Of a stretch of DNA of 64,000 nucleotides, positions 1 to 9,207 are shown piece after piece. The stretch spans positions 30,560-94,559 of the forward strand of contig NZ_JBLWTD010000012.1 in NCBI RefSeq assembly GCF_048270265.1, in the 5' to 3' direction. A program made the position numbers and the translations under genes. The notes under the pieces were generated by a model. It was not told where the DNA came from. It ran no database searches and saw only the letters and a program-made list of their open reading frames with translations. This stretch comes from Maricaulis sp048270265 (GTDB taxonomy: Bacteria; Pseudomonadota; Alphaproteobacteria; Caulobacterales; Maricaulaceae). How positions within the stretch are numbered: the first letter of the stretch is position 1; each line of letters opens with the position of its first letter.

Positions 1-2
1 TC

Positions 3-377
3 GAGATATCGGACAATACCCGCTATCTGCGCGACGGCATGCTGGCCCATTGCGAGCTGGTCTTTTCGGCCCGTTTCGACCCGAAATATTATGACGCCGT
101 CGACCAGATGGGCCTGCGCCACAGCAAGCTGGACTATCCCTCGCACGCCTATTCCTCCGCCTATGCCAACCTGATGGCCGGTATTTTCCGGCAAGGTTTG
201 GAGACGGGCCCGAAGCTCAATGCCGAGGATATGGCCGCCATCACGCGCGTTTCGATCTACGACATGGAACTGACCATCGCCGCCTTCTTCCGCCACCAGC
301 TGGACAAGCAGGCCGCGCTCTATGCCGATACGGAAAAAGTGCGCGATATGATGACCCAGCAGCGCCTCGCCAGCTGA
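3..377 (+). CDS. Protoglobin-like haem domain protein (5' partial)
   Basis: The reading frame is open from the window edge, so the N-terminus is missing; 124 residues are visible before the TGA. The fragment resembles the second half of a globin-coupled-sensor/protoglobin domain: an aromatic FDPKYY segment, then MGLRHSKL with His40 of the fragment in the position expected for the proximal haem ligand, then a DMELTIAAFF helix. The protein ends soon after the globin fold, so it looks like a stand-alone protoglobin, or a protein with its globin at the C-terminus, and not a chemoreceptor with a signalling domain after it. The family binds haem and senses O2 or other gases. The assignment rests on pattern recall only; the missing N-terminus could carry another domain. 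Confidence 0.55.
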   Translation, partial: EISDNTRYLRDGMLAHCELVFSARFDPKYYDAVDQMGLRHSKLDYPSHAYSSAYANLMAGIFRQGLETGPKLNAEDMAAITRVSIYDMELTIAAFFRHQLDKQAALYADTEKVRDMMTQQRLAS

Positions 378-460
378 GACGCCGCCCGGCCCCGACAAGA
401 GGCTTGGGATTCCACTCGCAAACCGCTAGTTACTTCGCGTAGCGAACTGGGAGCACGGCC

Positions 461-1003
461 GTGTCCGACAAGCGGATCCTCTTGATCATTGGTGGCGGGA
501 TCGCCGCCTATAAAAGCCTGCTGCTGATCCGCGAATTGCAGCGGCGCGGCATCGGCTCGCGCTGCATCCTCACCTCGGCCGGCGCCGAATTCGTCACCCC
601 GCTCAGTGTCTCGGCGCTGTCGGGCGAACGCGTTTTCAGCGAGCTGTTCGACCTCACCGACGAATCCGACATGGGCCATATCGAATTGTCGCGCTCGGCC
701 GATCTCGTCGTCGTCGCGCCGGCCACCGCCGACCTGATGGCCAAGGCGGCCCAGGGTCTGGCCAATGATCTCGCTTCAACCACCCTGCTGGCCACCGACA
801 AGCCGGTGCTGATGGCGCCGGCGATGAATGTGCGGATGTGGGAGCACAAGGCGACCCAGCGCAATCTGGCGACGCTGAAACAGGACGGCATCCACTTTGT
901 CGGTCCTGATGAGGGCGAGATGGCCTGCGGCGAATTCGGACCCGGCCGCATGGCCGAACCGGTCGCGATTGCCGAAGCCGTCGAGGGCCTGCTGCATGGC
1001 TGA
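461..1003 (+). CDS. coaC: Phosphopantothenoylcysteine decarboxylase (separate CoaC)
   Basis: This flavoprotein decarboxylates 4'-phosphopantothenoylcysteine to phosphopantetheine in coenzyme A synthesis. The 180 residues match the N-terminal half of the usual CoaBC fusion: GGGIAAYKS near the N-terminus, catalytic His73 in MGHIELSRSADLV, the PAMNVRMW motif at 120-127, and the active-site lid Cys156 in ACGEFGPGRM. The start is GTG, with a GGGAG Shine-Dalgarno seven bases upstream. The stop TGA at 1001-1003 lies inside the start region of coaB, so the two halves are separate polypeptides with an 8-base overlap. In most bacteria, including Caulobacter as I recall, they are fused. Both halves keep all recognisable motifs, which argues against decay. 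Confidence 0.93.
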   Translation: MSDKRILLIIGGGIAAYKSLLLIRELQRRGIGSRCILTSAGAEFVTPLSVSALSGERVFSELFDLTDESDMGHIELSRSADLVVVAPATADLMAKAAQGLANDLASTTLLATDKPVLMAPAMNVRMWEHKATQRNLATLKQDGIHFVGPDEGEMACGEFGPGRMAEPVAIAEAVEGLLHG

Positions 1004-1643
1004 GCCGCTCGCCAGACGGCACGTGCTGATCACCGCCGGCCCGACCCGTGAACCGATCGATCCGGTCCGCTATATCTCCAACCATTCCTCCGGCCAGCAG
1101 GGCTATGCCATCGCGGCGGCCTGCGCCGCACTCGGCGCGCGCGTAACGCTTGTCTCCGGCCCGACAGCCCTGCCAGACCCTGACGGCATGACCGTGGTGC
1201 GGATCGAGACCGCGCTGGACATGCTCGCCGCCGTCGAGACCGCCATGCCGGCCGATGTCTTCATCGCCGTCGCTGCCGTCGCCGACTGGCGCCCTGCCGC
1301 CCCCTCCGACACCAAGATCAAGGCCGACAAGTCGAGCTTTGCCACCCTGCCGCTGGTCGAAAACCCGGACATTCTCAAAACCATCAGCCAACTCGCCAGC
1401 GGGCGCCCCGGCCTGGTGGTCGGCTTTGCCGCCGAGACCCATGATGTCGAGGCGCTCGCCACCGCCAAGCGCATCCGCAAGGGCTGCGACTGGATCGTCG
1501 CCAATGACGTCTCCGGCGATGTGATGGGCGGGGCCGAGAATGCGGTCACCCTGGTCACGGCGCAGGACAGCGAGCACTGGCCGCGCGCGCCCAAGGGCGA
1601 GATCGCGGCCCGGCTGGCGTCCCGCATCGCCGAAGCGCTCTAG
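996..1643 (+). CDS. coaB: Phosphopantothenate-cysteine ligase (separate CoaB)
   Basis: This enzyme activates 4'-phosphopantothenate with CTP and couples it to cysteine, the step before CoaC. The 215-residue product begins at ATG 996, which overlaps the end of coaC by 8 bases and suggests translational coupling. Family motifs are intact: ITAGPTREPID near residue 12, YISNHSSG at 26-33, AAVADWRP about 94-101, the KIK lysine cluster at 108-110 and VGFAAET about 143-149. Together CoaC (180) and CoaB (215) have about the same length as a fused CoaBC, so only the covalent link is lost. An in-frame start exists upstream at 897, but it would read through coaC sequence and is rejected. Confidence 0.93.
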   Translation: MAEPLARRHVLITAGPTREPIDPVRYISNHSSGQQGYAIAAACAALGARVTLVSGPTALPDPDGMTVVRIETALDMLAAVETAMPADVFIAVAAVADWRPAAPSDTKIKADKSSFATLPLVENPDILKTISQLASGRPGLVVGFAAETHDVEALATAKRIRKGCDWIVANDVSGDVMGGAENAVTLVTAQDSEHWPRAPKGEIAARLASRIAEAL

Positions 1644-1734
1644 TTTTCCCCAGCGGGCCTGCCGACAGCACTGGCCAGCCAGGCGCTGGCGGGCTTCAAT
1701 CAAACCCTTCAGCCACTGCGCCGGACCCGACCCG

Positions 1735-2190
1735 ATGAAAACCATCCACGTCCAGATCAAACCGCTGCCGCATTATGAGGGCCTGGCCCTGCCGGCCTAT
1801 GAGACGCCGCAATCGGCCGGCATGGATCTGCGCGCCGCCATCCCGGCCGACGAGCCCATCATCATCCCCCATGGCGAATGGCGCCTGGTGCCGGTCGGCA
1901 TCGCCATTGCCCTGCCCGACGGTTTCGAGGCGCAGGTGCGCCCCCGCTCCGGACTGGCCGCCAAAAAAGGGATTTCCTGCGTCAATTCACCCGGCACGGT
2001 CGATGCCGATTATCGCGGCGAGATCCGGGTCAATCTGATCAATCACGGCAAGGAAGACTTCGTCATCAATCGCGGTGACCGTATCGCGCAAATGGTGATC
2101 GCGCCGGTGATGCAGGCCTTGTGGCTGGTCACTGCCGAGCTGAACGAAACCCAGCGCGGCACGGGCGGTTTCGGCTCCACCGGCGTGTGA
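1735..2190 (+). CDS. dut: dUTP diphosphatase
   Basis: The enzyme hydrolyses dUTP to dUMP and pyrophosphate, keeping uracil out of DNA and feeding thymidylate synthesis; it acts as a cytosolic trimer. All five trimeric dUTPase motifs are visible in the 151 residues: AGMDLRA (28-34), PRSGLA (70-75), GTVDADYRGE (87-96, catalytic Asp90), RIAQM (116-120) and the C-terminal RGTGGFGSTG (141-150) that closes over the substrate. The frame is open far upstream, but ATG 1735 gives the normal family length. It follows coaB by 91 bases; coaBC-dut adjacency is a common bacterial arrangement. Confidence 0.96.
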   Translation: MKTIHVQIKPLPHYEGLALPAYETPQSAGMDLRAAIPADEPIIIPHGEWRLVPVGIAIALPDGFEAQVRPRSGLAAKKGISCVNSPGTVDADYRGEIRVNLINHGKEDFVINRGDRIAQMVIAPVMQALWLVTAELNETQRGTGGFGSTGV

Positions 2191-2273
2191 TCGAGAAAGC
2201 GTGATCGCTGCGCGCGGTGACACATGCGTGCCGGCCACCTACATAGCCACCAGTTTCCATTGAGGATTTCCCC

Positions 2274-3220
<947 letters not shown>

Positions 3221-3224
<4 letters not shown>

Positions 3225-4537
3225 CCCCGCAAACTCATCGGCACCGGATCGCAAAAGCTCTTCACGTCGAAGATCCGCTCATCGCAGATGATATCGCCCG
3301 GCGTCAGCGGCCTCGAGAGCTCCAGCCCTTCCAGCGTGCGCGCCCGTGACAGGGCCACATAGGCCTGCCCATGAGCGAAGAGGCGGCGGGCGAGGTCGAG
3401 ATAGACCTTGTCGAGGGTGAGGCCCTGGGCCTTGTGGATGGTCATCGCCCAGGCCAGACGCAGCGGGTATTGCGTGAAGGCGCCGGCGGTCGTCTTGGTC
3501 AGCGCCCGCGTCGCCTCGTCAAAGGCATAGGCATTGCGCTCCCACTTGGCCGGCTCGATCGACCAGACATTCTCGCCGATACGCACGCGCACGGCCTTCT
3601 CGTCAAAACCCTCGACTTCGGCCAGCGTGCCATTGACCCAGCGCCCCTGCGGATCATTGCGCGTCATCATCACGCGGGCACCAATCTTGAGCACCAGAGG
3701 CTCCTCGGCCGGGAAGAGGCGCTGGTCGAACTGGCCCTCGACCTTGGCGTTGAAGGCATGCGGCGTGGTCGGCAGGCCCTCGAGGCGGGCATTATTGATG
3801 CGGAAGGCGGTCTCATTGGTCGCCGTCAGCACGACATGGCTCAGGCTCGCCTCCAGACCGGAGCGGCCGGTGACGCGCTCATTGAGCCGTTCGGCCTCGT
3901 CGGCCCGCACATCGCCCTCGCGCACGGCATTGAGCAGGTGGATGAAATCCTCATCGGTCTGGCGGAAGACCTCTTCGAGCTCGACCAGCGCGAAACCGGC
4001 CTCTCGGAAGCATTGCGGGTTGAAGAAGAAGGGTCCGCCATGGGTGTTTTCGAGATATTCCGCCTCGCCGCCCTGCACCACCGGCGGCAATTGCGCCAGA
4101 TCGCCGACAATCACCATCTGGACGCCGCCAAACGGCTCATTGCACTCGCGGTTGAGGCGCAGGGACTGGTCGATCGCCCACATCATGTCCGAGCGCACCA
4201 TGGAGATCTCGTCGATCACCAGCGTCTCCAGCGCCTTGACGACACGGCTATGGCGCACCTTGCGGATATCGCGGCCGGTAATCACGCGCGGCGGGAGGTG
4301 GAAGAAGCTGTGGATTGTCTGCCCGCCAGCCTGCATCGCGGCAACGCCCGTCGGCGCCAGCACAGCGGCCTTGTTGCCGGCCTGACGCAGCAGCTCGCGC
4401 ATCAGCGTCGTCTTGCCGGTGCCGGCACGGCCGGTGAGGAAAATATTCGGCTTGTCGCGCCGCAACCAGCCCAGGAGATTGACCTGGGTTTCGGACAGCG
4501 TGGGTTCGGTGCGGGTGGTGAGTGGGGTGTCGGACAT
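3221..4537 (-). CDS. PIF1-like AAA ATPase / DNA helicase
   Basis: The 438-residue product is a compact superfamily-1 helicase of the PIF1/RecD-like type. It has Walker A GRAGTGKT (36-43), the Walker B stretch VIDEISM (107-113), the GDLAQLPPV motif (about 145-153), the EEVFRQ segment, and C-terminal motifs TIHKAQGLTLDKV (366-378) and VALSRAR (394-400), in the expected order. Members unwind DNA 5' to 3' and can resolve G-quadruplex or R-loop structures; the job of this copy is unknown. The frame stays open upstream into the divergent gene, but ATG 4537 lies 82 bases from that gene and starts the natural N-terminus. There is no sign of an accessory domain. Confidence 0.85.
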
Positions 4538-4619
4538 GGCAGCAAACTGCGTCTGTTCGCGGCTCAAGCCAACCGGAATGCACTTGATCAGCGGCAGCTT
4601 CTCGGCCACCTGTGGACCC

Positions 4620-5390
4620 ATGAGCACCGAGATCGATATCGAACGCTTCGCGCGCCACATCGTGCTACGCGAAATTGGCGGCCCCGGCCAGCAGGCGCTG
4701 GGCCGCGCGCGGGTGACGATTATCGGTGCGGGCGGGCTGGGCGCGCCTGCAAGCCTGTATCTGGCGGCCGCCGGGGTGGGTGAGATCACCCTGATCGATC
4801 CCGACACGGTCAGCCTCGATAATCTGCAACGGCAAATCCTGTTTCGCACCGATGATGTCGGCGCCTCCAAGGTCGAGACGGGAGCGGCGGCGCTGCGGGC
4901 GCTCAATCCGGGAACGCAGGTGAGCGCCATCCAGACCCTGCTGGACTCCGGCAATGCGCGCGAGCTCCTGACCGGTGCCGATCTCATCCTCGATGGTTGC
5001 GATAATTTCGCGACCCGTTTTGCCGTCAATGCCGCCAGCCGGGCGCTCGGCATCCCGCTGGTCTCCGGCGCCATCGGCCGTTGGGACGGCCAGGTCTCGC
5101 TGTTCAATGCCGGGCCTGACGCTCCCTGCTATCGCTGCTGGGTGCCGGAAATTCCGCCCGATGCAGAGACCTGCGCCCGCGTCGGCGTCGTGGGTGCCCT
5201 GACCGGCGTGATTGGGTCGATCATGGCGCTTGAGGCGATCAAGCATGTCTGCGGCGCCGGCGAGACTTTGGTTGGCCGCATCCTGCTGTTTGACGGGCTG
5301 AACATGGACAGCCGGACGGTGAAGCTCAAACGCGATCCCGGCTGCCCGGGCTGCGGCGGGAACCCGGCTTCAGGACCGGGCGGTCAATAA
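4620..5390 (+). CDS. MoeB/ThiF-type E1 adenylyltransferase
   Basis: This E1-like enzyme adenylates the C-terminal glycine of a small sulfur-carrier protein (MoaD- or ThiS-like), using ATP, for molybdopterin or thiamine synthesis. The 256-residue product shows the nucleotide loop GAGGLG (36-41), Asp60 at the ribose position, NLQRQ (68-72) and Lys84. It also has two zinc cysteine pairs, CYRC (170-173) and CPGC (242-245), and Cys185 in the position of the reactive ThiF cysteine. There is no C-terminal rhodanese domain, so it is a bacterial MoeB/ThiF/HesA and not the MOCS3 type. No moa or thi gene is nearby to decide the pathway. The 3' end overlaps the next, convergent gene by 21 bases. Confidence 0.88.
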   Translation: MSTEIDIERFARHIVLREIGGPGQQALGRARVTIIGAGGLGAPASLYLAAAGVGEITLIDPDTVSLDNLQRQILFRTDDVGASKVETGAAALRALNPGTQVSAIQTLLDSGNARELLTGADLILDGCDNFATRFAVNAASRALGIPLVSGAIGRWDGQVSLFNAGPDAPCYRCWVPEIPPDAETCARVGVVGALTGVIGSIMALEAIKHVCGAGETLVGRILLFDGLNMDSRTVKLKRDPGCPGCGGNPASGPGGQ

Positions 5391-5573
5391 CAGGCCCAAC
5401 CCGATGGCCACTCCCGGAGCCAGGCCGAACAGGATGCCCAGCCAGGCATTTCCCGTACTCAGGCCAATAATCAGCCAGAGCAGGAGACCCGCGCCAAGGC
5501 CGGCTGCGAAGCCCAGGGGTTTGTGCAACCGCGGCGGGGGCGGCAAGACAGGGTTTTTCTCGAGAGGGCTCAT
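5370..5573 (-). CDS. Small two-helix membrane protein
   Basis: The 67-residue product has a short proline-rich N-terminus (PVLPPPPRLHKP) followed by two hydrophobic glycine-rich helices at about 21-40 and 43-64, ending in a short charged tail. It is probably an inner-membrane hairpin with both ends in the cytoplasm. I do not recognise a family. The gene overlaps the 3' end of the E1 gene by 21 bases on the opposite strand. Codon use looks like its neighbours, which supports a real gene, but no partner or function can be inferred from position. Confidence 0.6.
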   Translation of the reverse strand: MSPLEKNPVLPPPPRLHKPLGFAAGLGAGLLLWLIIGLSTGNAWLGILFGLAPGVAIGLGLLLTARS

Positions 5574-5664
5574 ACGGCCAATATGGAGAACCAGACCTCT
5601 CGGGAAGCTGGGGGCGAGTTTAATTCCTGGTCAGAAACCCGCCCCCGCTCAGAAAATGACCGCC

Positions 5665-6579
5665 CTATTCGTAGGAGACCGCATTGCCGGCCGCATCATT
5701 GTACAGCGTCTGCACCATGCGATCAGTGGTGATGAACCCCCAGTTCCAATCATCGTGGAAATCCGCCAGGGGCTCTGCCGCCCGGACGGCCTCGAGATCG
5801 GCACCGCCCTCCACCAGGGTGCGGACGCGGAAGGCCGCCTCGCGCAACATGTCGAGCGAGGCCTGCAGTTCCACACGCGTGGACAACGGGCCATGCCCCG
5901 GGATGATGCGGGTTTCATCACCGGCTATTTCCAGCCCGCGCTCCATCGCGGCGATATAGCCGTCAACAGAACCTCCGGCGGAAAGATCGATGAAGGGGAA
6001 GATTCCCGAAAAGAAGGTGTCGCCCATGTGGAGCACATCGGCTTGGCGAAAATAGACCATGGCGTCGCCATCGGTATGCGCGCGCGGAATATGCACAGCC
6101 TCGACGGTCTGCCCGTTCATGTGAAAGGTCAGGTCCTGGCCGAAAGTCAGGATCGGCAGCGTGCCCGGTGCCTGGGCCCACTCATCCTCGGCCGCTTCAA
6201 GCCGGGTGCGGATATTGTGGTGGGCGGCGATCGTCGTGCCCTGCTGGGCAAAATGCGCATTGCCCCCGGTATGATCGCCATGCCAGTGGGTGTTGACGAT
6301 GAAGCGGGGCGATTGCTCGCCGGCGATCTCGACCACGGCACCTTCAATCACCTCGGTGGTATTGGGAAGCTGGTCGTCGACCATCACCACACCGTCGGGA
6401 CCGTTGAGGAGCGCCAGATTGCCGGCAATGCCGGTGGACAACATATAGATCCCGTCACCGAGATCGGTGCTGTCTACGGAAACCTGCGGCTGCTCGTCCT
6501 GGGCGGCGAGCGCCAGCGCAGGCAGTGAATTGGCGGCCAGCAATGCTGCTGCCGTGGTTATGGCCAAACGAAAACGCAT
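5665..6579 (-). CDS. Exported metallo-beta-lactamase-fold hydrolase
   Basis: The 304-residue product starts with a signal peptide (hydrophobic to about residue 26, with an Ala-rich cleavage region) and carries the MBL metal motif HWHGDH at 98-103. Further metal ligands follow: His168 in RAHTDGD, Asp187 in HMGDTFF and His229 in PGHG. The fold is complete, with two zinc sites expected, and it probably acts in the periplasm. Similar exported MBL proteins include glyoxalase-II-like and quinoprotein-relay-like hydrolases and lactamase-like enzymes; the sequence does not identify the substrate. It is monocistronic, with a 183-bp gap to the divergent SH3 gene. Confidence 0.85.
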   Translation of the reverse strand: MRFRLAITTAAALLAANSLPALALAAQDEQPQVSVDSTDLGDGIYMLSTGIAGNLALLNGPDGVVMVDDQLPNTTEVIEGAVVEIAGEQSPRFIVNTHWHGDHTGGNAHFAQQGTTIAAHHNIRTRLEAAEDEWAQAPGTLPILTFGQDLTFHMNGQTVEAVHIPRAHTDGDAMVYFRQADVLHMGDTFFSGIFPFIDLSAGGSVDGYIAAMERGLEIAGDETRIIPGHGPLSTRVELQASLDMLREAAFRVRTLVEGGADLEAVRAAEPLADFHDDWNWGFITTDRMVQTLYNDAAGNAVSYE

Positions 6580-6762
6580 CTTGTCCCCTCGCGATTGGCG
6601 CCGCTCCGGCGCTTGAAAGCACGATATGGGGCGTCCGGCCCCGATTGCACCCCCGGAGGGTTCAATTTATCGCGAGCCGCCGACCGGTTCCGTCTCGGTC
6701 GTCATAGGGTTTACGCCGTCTTCACCCTGTTGATCCAAGAGTGGTGATTCAAGGAGTTTCCC

Positions 6763-7323
6763 ATGCACCGCCTCGCTGTTCTGATCGCTCTCATCGTCCT
6801 GACTGCGCCCGTTCAGGCGCAGGAAACCGGGCAGCCGACGCCTTCAGGCCAGGAAGTGCCGCGCTTTGTCAGCCTGAAATTCGATGTCGCCAATGGCCGC
6901 TCGGGCCCCAGCCGCTCCCACCCCGTGGCCTGGCGCTATGTCCGCGCCGGCCTGCCGATGGAAGTCGTCGCCGAGACACCGGACTGGCGCCGCGTCCGCG
7001 ATCCCGATGGCGAACTGACCTGGATGCACCGCTCGATCCTTTCCGGCCGGCGCACGGTCGTCACGCTGGACGAGACCCCGCTACGCGCCCGCGCCGATGA
7101 AGATGCGCCCGCCGAGGCGATTGCCGAGCGCGGCGTAATTCTCGCCCTGGAACGCTGCCGCACAGGCTGGTGCCGGGTTGAAGGCCAGGGATATCGCGGC
7201 TGGGCAAGGGCCGACGCGCTATGGGGGGTCTATGCCAGTGAACGCGGCGACGCCCCGGACGACGAGAATGACGGCAGCCCCGCCTTGAGCGGCTCTCTTG
7301 CGCGTGATACCGCTCTGCCCTGA
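6763..7323 (+). CDS. Exported SH3-like domain protein
   Basis: The 186-residue protein has a clear signal peptide (residues 1-19, cut after VQA) and two consecutive bacterial SH3-like segments, about 32-75 and 76-145. The first carries NGRSGPS and a WRRVRD...WMH segment; the second carries PLRARAD, WCRVEGQGYRGWARA. Bacterial SH3 domains of this type usually bind peptidoglycan or other envelope components. The C-terminal 35 residues are acidic and low in complexity. A good Shine-Dalgarno (AAGGAG) lies upstream of ATG 6763. It probably acts in the periplasm; no partner is evident. Confidence 0.8.
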   Translation: MHRLAVLIALIVLTAPVQAQETGQPTPSGQEVPRFVSLKFDVANGRSGPSRSHPVAWRYVRAGLPMEVVAETPDWRRVRDPDGELTWMHRSILSGRRTVVTLDETPLRARADEDAPAEAIAERGVILALERCRTGWCRVEGQGYRGWARADALWGVYASERGDAPDDENDGSPALSGSLARDTALP

Positions 7324-7416
7324 TCCGCCCGGTTTTCACGCAAGACCGGGTCCCCATTCCCAGCCCGGTTACCGGCAGCTCATGCTGCCCGGTCTGTGGC
7401 GCAGCTGATCGGTTAC

Positions 7417-7941
7417 ATGACTGAACGCCAAAGCTCATTTAGCTACGAAGATCTGATCGCCGCCGGCGAGGGTGGCCTGTGGGGCCCCGACCGGTCGCGG
7501 CTGCCCGCCCCGCCCATGCTGATGATGGACCGCATTCTCCATATCGATGACGATACGGGCGAGCACGGCAAGGGCCATATCGTTGCTGAACTCGACATCA
7601 ATCCCGACCTCTGGTTCTTCGCCTGCCACTTCAAGGGCGACCCGGTGATGCCGGGCTGCCTCGGGCTTGACGCCATGTGGCAACTGGTCGGTTTCTTCCT
7701 GTGCTGGAAGGGCAATCCCGGCAAGGGCCGTGCCCTCGGCGTCGGCGAAGTCAAATTCACCGGCGAGATCACACCGGAAACGAAGAAGGTCCGTTATGTG
7801 ATCGACCTGAAGCGGGTCATTCAACGCCGTCTGATCATGGCAATCGGCGACGGTCATGTCGAAGCCGATGGCAAGATCATCTATACGGCCAAAGACCTGC
7901 GAGTGGGCCTGTTCCAGCCCGCCGAAACTCAAGAAGACTGA
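7417..7941 (+). CDS. fabA: 3-hydroxyacyl-[ACP] dehydratase/isomerase FabA
   Basis: FabA dehydrates 3-hydroxydecanoyl-ACP and isomerises trans-2- to cis-3-decenoyl-ACP, opening the anaerobic route to unsaturated fatty acids. The 174-residue product has the hot-dog fold signatures LPAPPMLMMDRI and ELDINPDLWFFACHF, with catalytic His71 and Asp85 in GDPVMPGCLGLDAMWQ. I chose ATG 7417 over an in-frame GTG at 7396 because MTERQSSFSYEDL aligns with the start of E. coli FabA and gives near-identical length. It heads the fabA-fabB-fabI cluster; FabA with FabB is the standard pair for unsaturated fatty acids. Confidence 0.96.
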   Translation: MTERQSSFSYEDLIAAGEGGLWGPDRSRLPAPPMLMMDRILHIDDDTGEHGKGHIVAELDINPDLWFFACHFKGDPVMPGCLGLDAMWQLVGFFLCWKGNPGKGRALGVGEVKFTGEITPETKKVRYVIDLKRVIQRRLIMAIGDGHVEADGKIIYTAKDLRVGLFQPAETQED

Positions 7942-7955
7942 TCCAGGAGTTCGCG

Positions 7956-9170
7956 ATGCGCCGTGTTGTCATCACCGGTCTCGGCATAATTTCTCCCATC
8001 GGGAATAATGCTGCCGACGTCACCCAATCCCTGCGCGAAGGCAAAAGCGGCATCCGCCGTATGGAAAGCTTTGCGCAATACAATTTCCGTTGCCAGGTTG
8101 GCGGCAAGCCGACGGTCGATCCGGCCGAGCATGTCGACAAGCGGGTCTATCGCTTCATGTCGGAAGGTGCCGGCTGGAACTATATGGCGATGGAGCAGGC
8201 GATCGCCGATGCGGGCCTGCCCGAATCCGACATCTCCAATGTGCGCTCAGGCATCATCATGGGCTCCGGTGGTCCTTCGGCCGGCACGATCGTCGCCGCT
8301 GCCGACATCACCCGCGAAAAGGGCCCCAAGCGCGTGGGTCCGTTCGCTGTGCCCAAGGCCATGAGCTCGACGGCCTCGGCAACGCTGGCCACCCCGTTCA
8401 AGATCCTGGGCGTGAACTACACCATCACCTCGGCCTGCACGACCTCGCTGCATTGTATCGGCGCGGCCACCGAGCAGATTCAATGGGGCAAGCAGGACGT
8501 CATGTTCGCCGGCGGTTGCGAGGAGATCCACTGGGCCCTCTCCAACCTGTTCGACGCCATGGGCGCCATGTCCACGAAATACAATGACACGCCGGAGCTC
8601 GCCTCACGCGCTTTCGACAAGGACCGTGACGGTTTTGTCGGCGGTGCAGGCGCCGGCGTTGTCGTTCTGGAAGAATACGAACGCGCCAAGAAGCGCGGCG
8701 CCCATATCTATGCCGAAGTCACCGGCTATGGCGCCACTTCGGACGGCTATGACATGGTCGCACCGTCCGGCGAGGGTGCCGTGCGCTCGATGAAACTGGC
8801 GATGGAAACCGTCAACAAGCCGATCGACTATCTCAATCCCCACGCCACGGCGACGCCGGTGGGCGACATCAAGGAGATGGGCGCGGTCAAGGAAGTCTTT
8901 GGCGACAACGCACCGATGATCTCCGGCACGAAATCCATGACCGGGCACTCGCTCGGCGCGGCCGGCGTGCATGAGGCCATCTATACGCTGCTGATGATGA
9001 AGCACAATTTCGTGGCCCCCTCGATCAATATTTTCGAGATGGATCCGGAAATTGCGGCCCTCAATCTGCCGATCGTCACCGAGACCCGCGATGCCGATAT
9101 CCAGACCGCGATGTCGAATTCCTTCGGCTTCGGCGGTACCAATGGCACCGTGGTATTCCAGAAAGTCTGA
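7956..9170 (+). CDS. fabB: 3-oxoacyl-[ACP] synthase I
   Basis: FabB condenses malonyl-ACP with growing acyl-ACP chains and is required to elongate the cis-3-decenoyl product of FabA. The 404 residues carry the thiolase-fold triad: Cys161 in TSACTTSL, His296 in NPHATATPVGD and His331 in TGHSLGAAG, with Lys326 nearby. The N-terminus MRRVVITGLGIISPIG is typical. ATG 7956 follows the fabA stop by 14 bases, with a CAGGAG Shine-Dalgarno in the gap; the frame is open further upstream inside fabA, which I reject. The neighbouring fabA supports FabB over FabF. Confidence 0.96.
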   Translation: MRRVVITGLGIISPIGNNAADVTQSLREGKSGIRRMESFAQYNFRCQVGGKPTVDPAEHVDKRVYRFMSEGAGWNYMAMEQAIADAGLPESDISNVRSGIIMGSGGPSAGTIVAAADITREKGPKRVGPFAVPKAMSSTASATLATPFKILGVNYTITSACTTSLHCIGAATEQIQWGKQDVMFAGGCEEIHWALSNLFDAMGAMSTKYNDTPELASRAFDKDRDGFVGGAGAGVVVLEEYERAKKRGAHIYAEVTGYGATSDGYDMVAPSGEGAVRSMKLAMETVNKPIDYLNPHATATPVGDIKEMGAVKEVFGDNAPMISGTKSMTGHSLGAAGVHEAIYTLLMMKHNFVAPSINIFEMDPEIAALNLPIVTETRDADIQTAMSNSFGFGGTNGTVVFQKV

Positions 9171-9207
9171 TCCAAAATTCCTGTGATTACAGGCGAGGAG
9201 ACACAAG

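Noticed and set aside
461..1643. coaC/coaB as a frameshifted pseudogene
   Set aside because: Both halves are intact with all motifs, and the overlap provides a proper ATG at the linker; fission is more likely, though a sequencing error is not excluded.
3371..4783. Long open frame (470 codons) antisense to the PIF1-like helicase gene
   Set aside because: It mirrors the codon structure of the helicase gene on the other strand, has no family features, and is expected in high-GC DNA.
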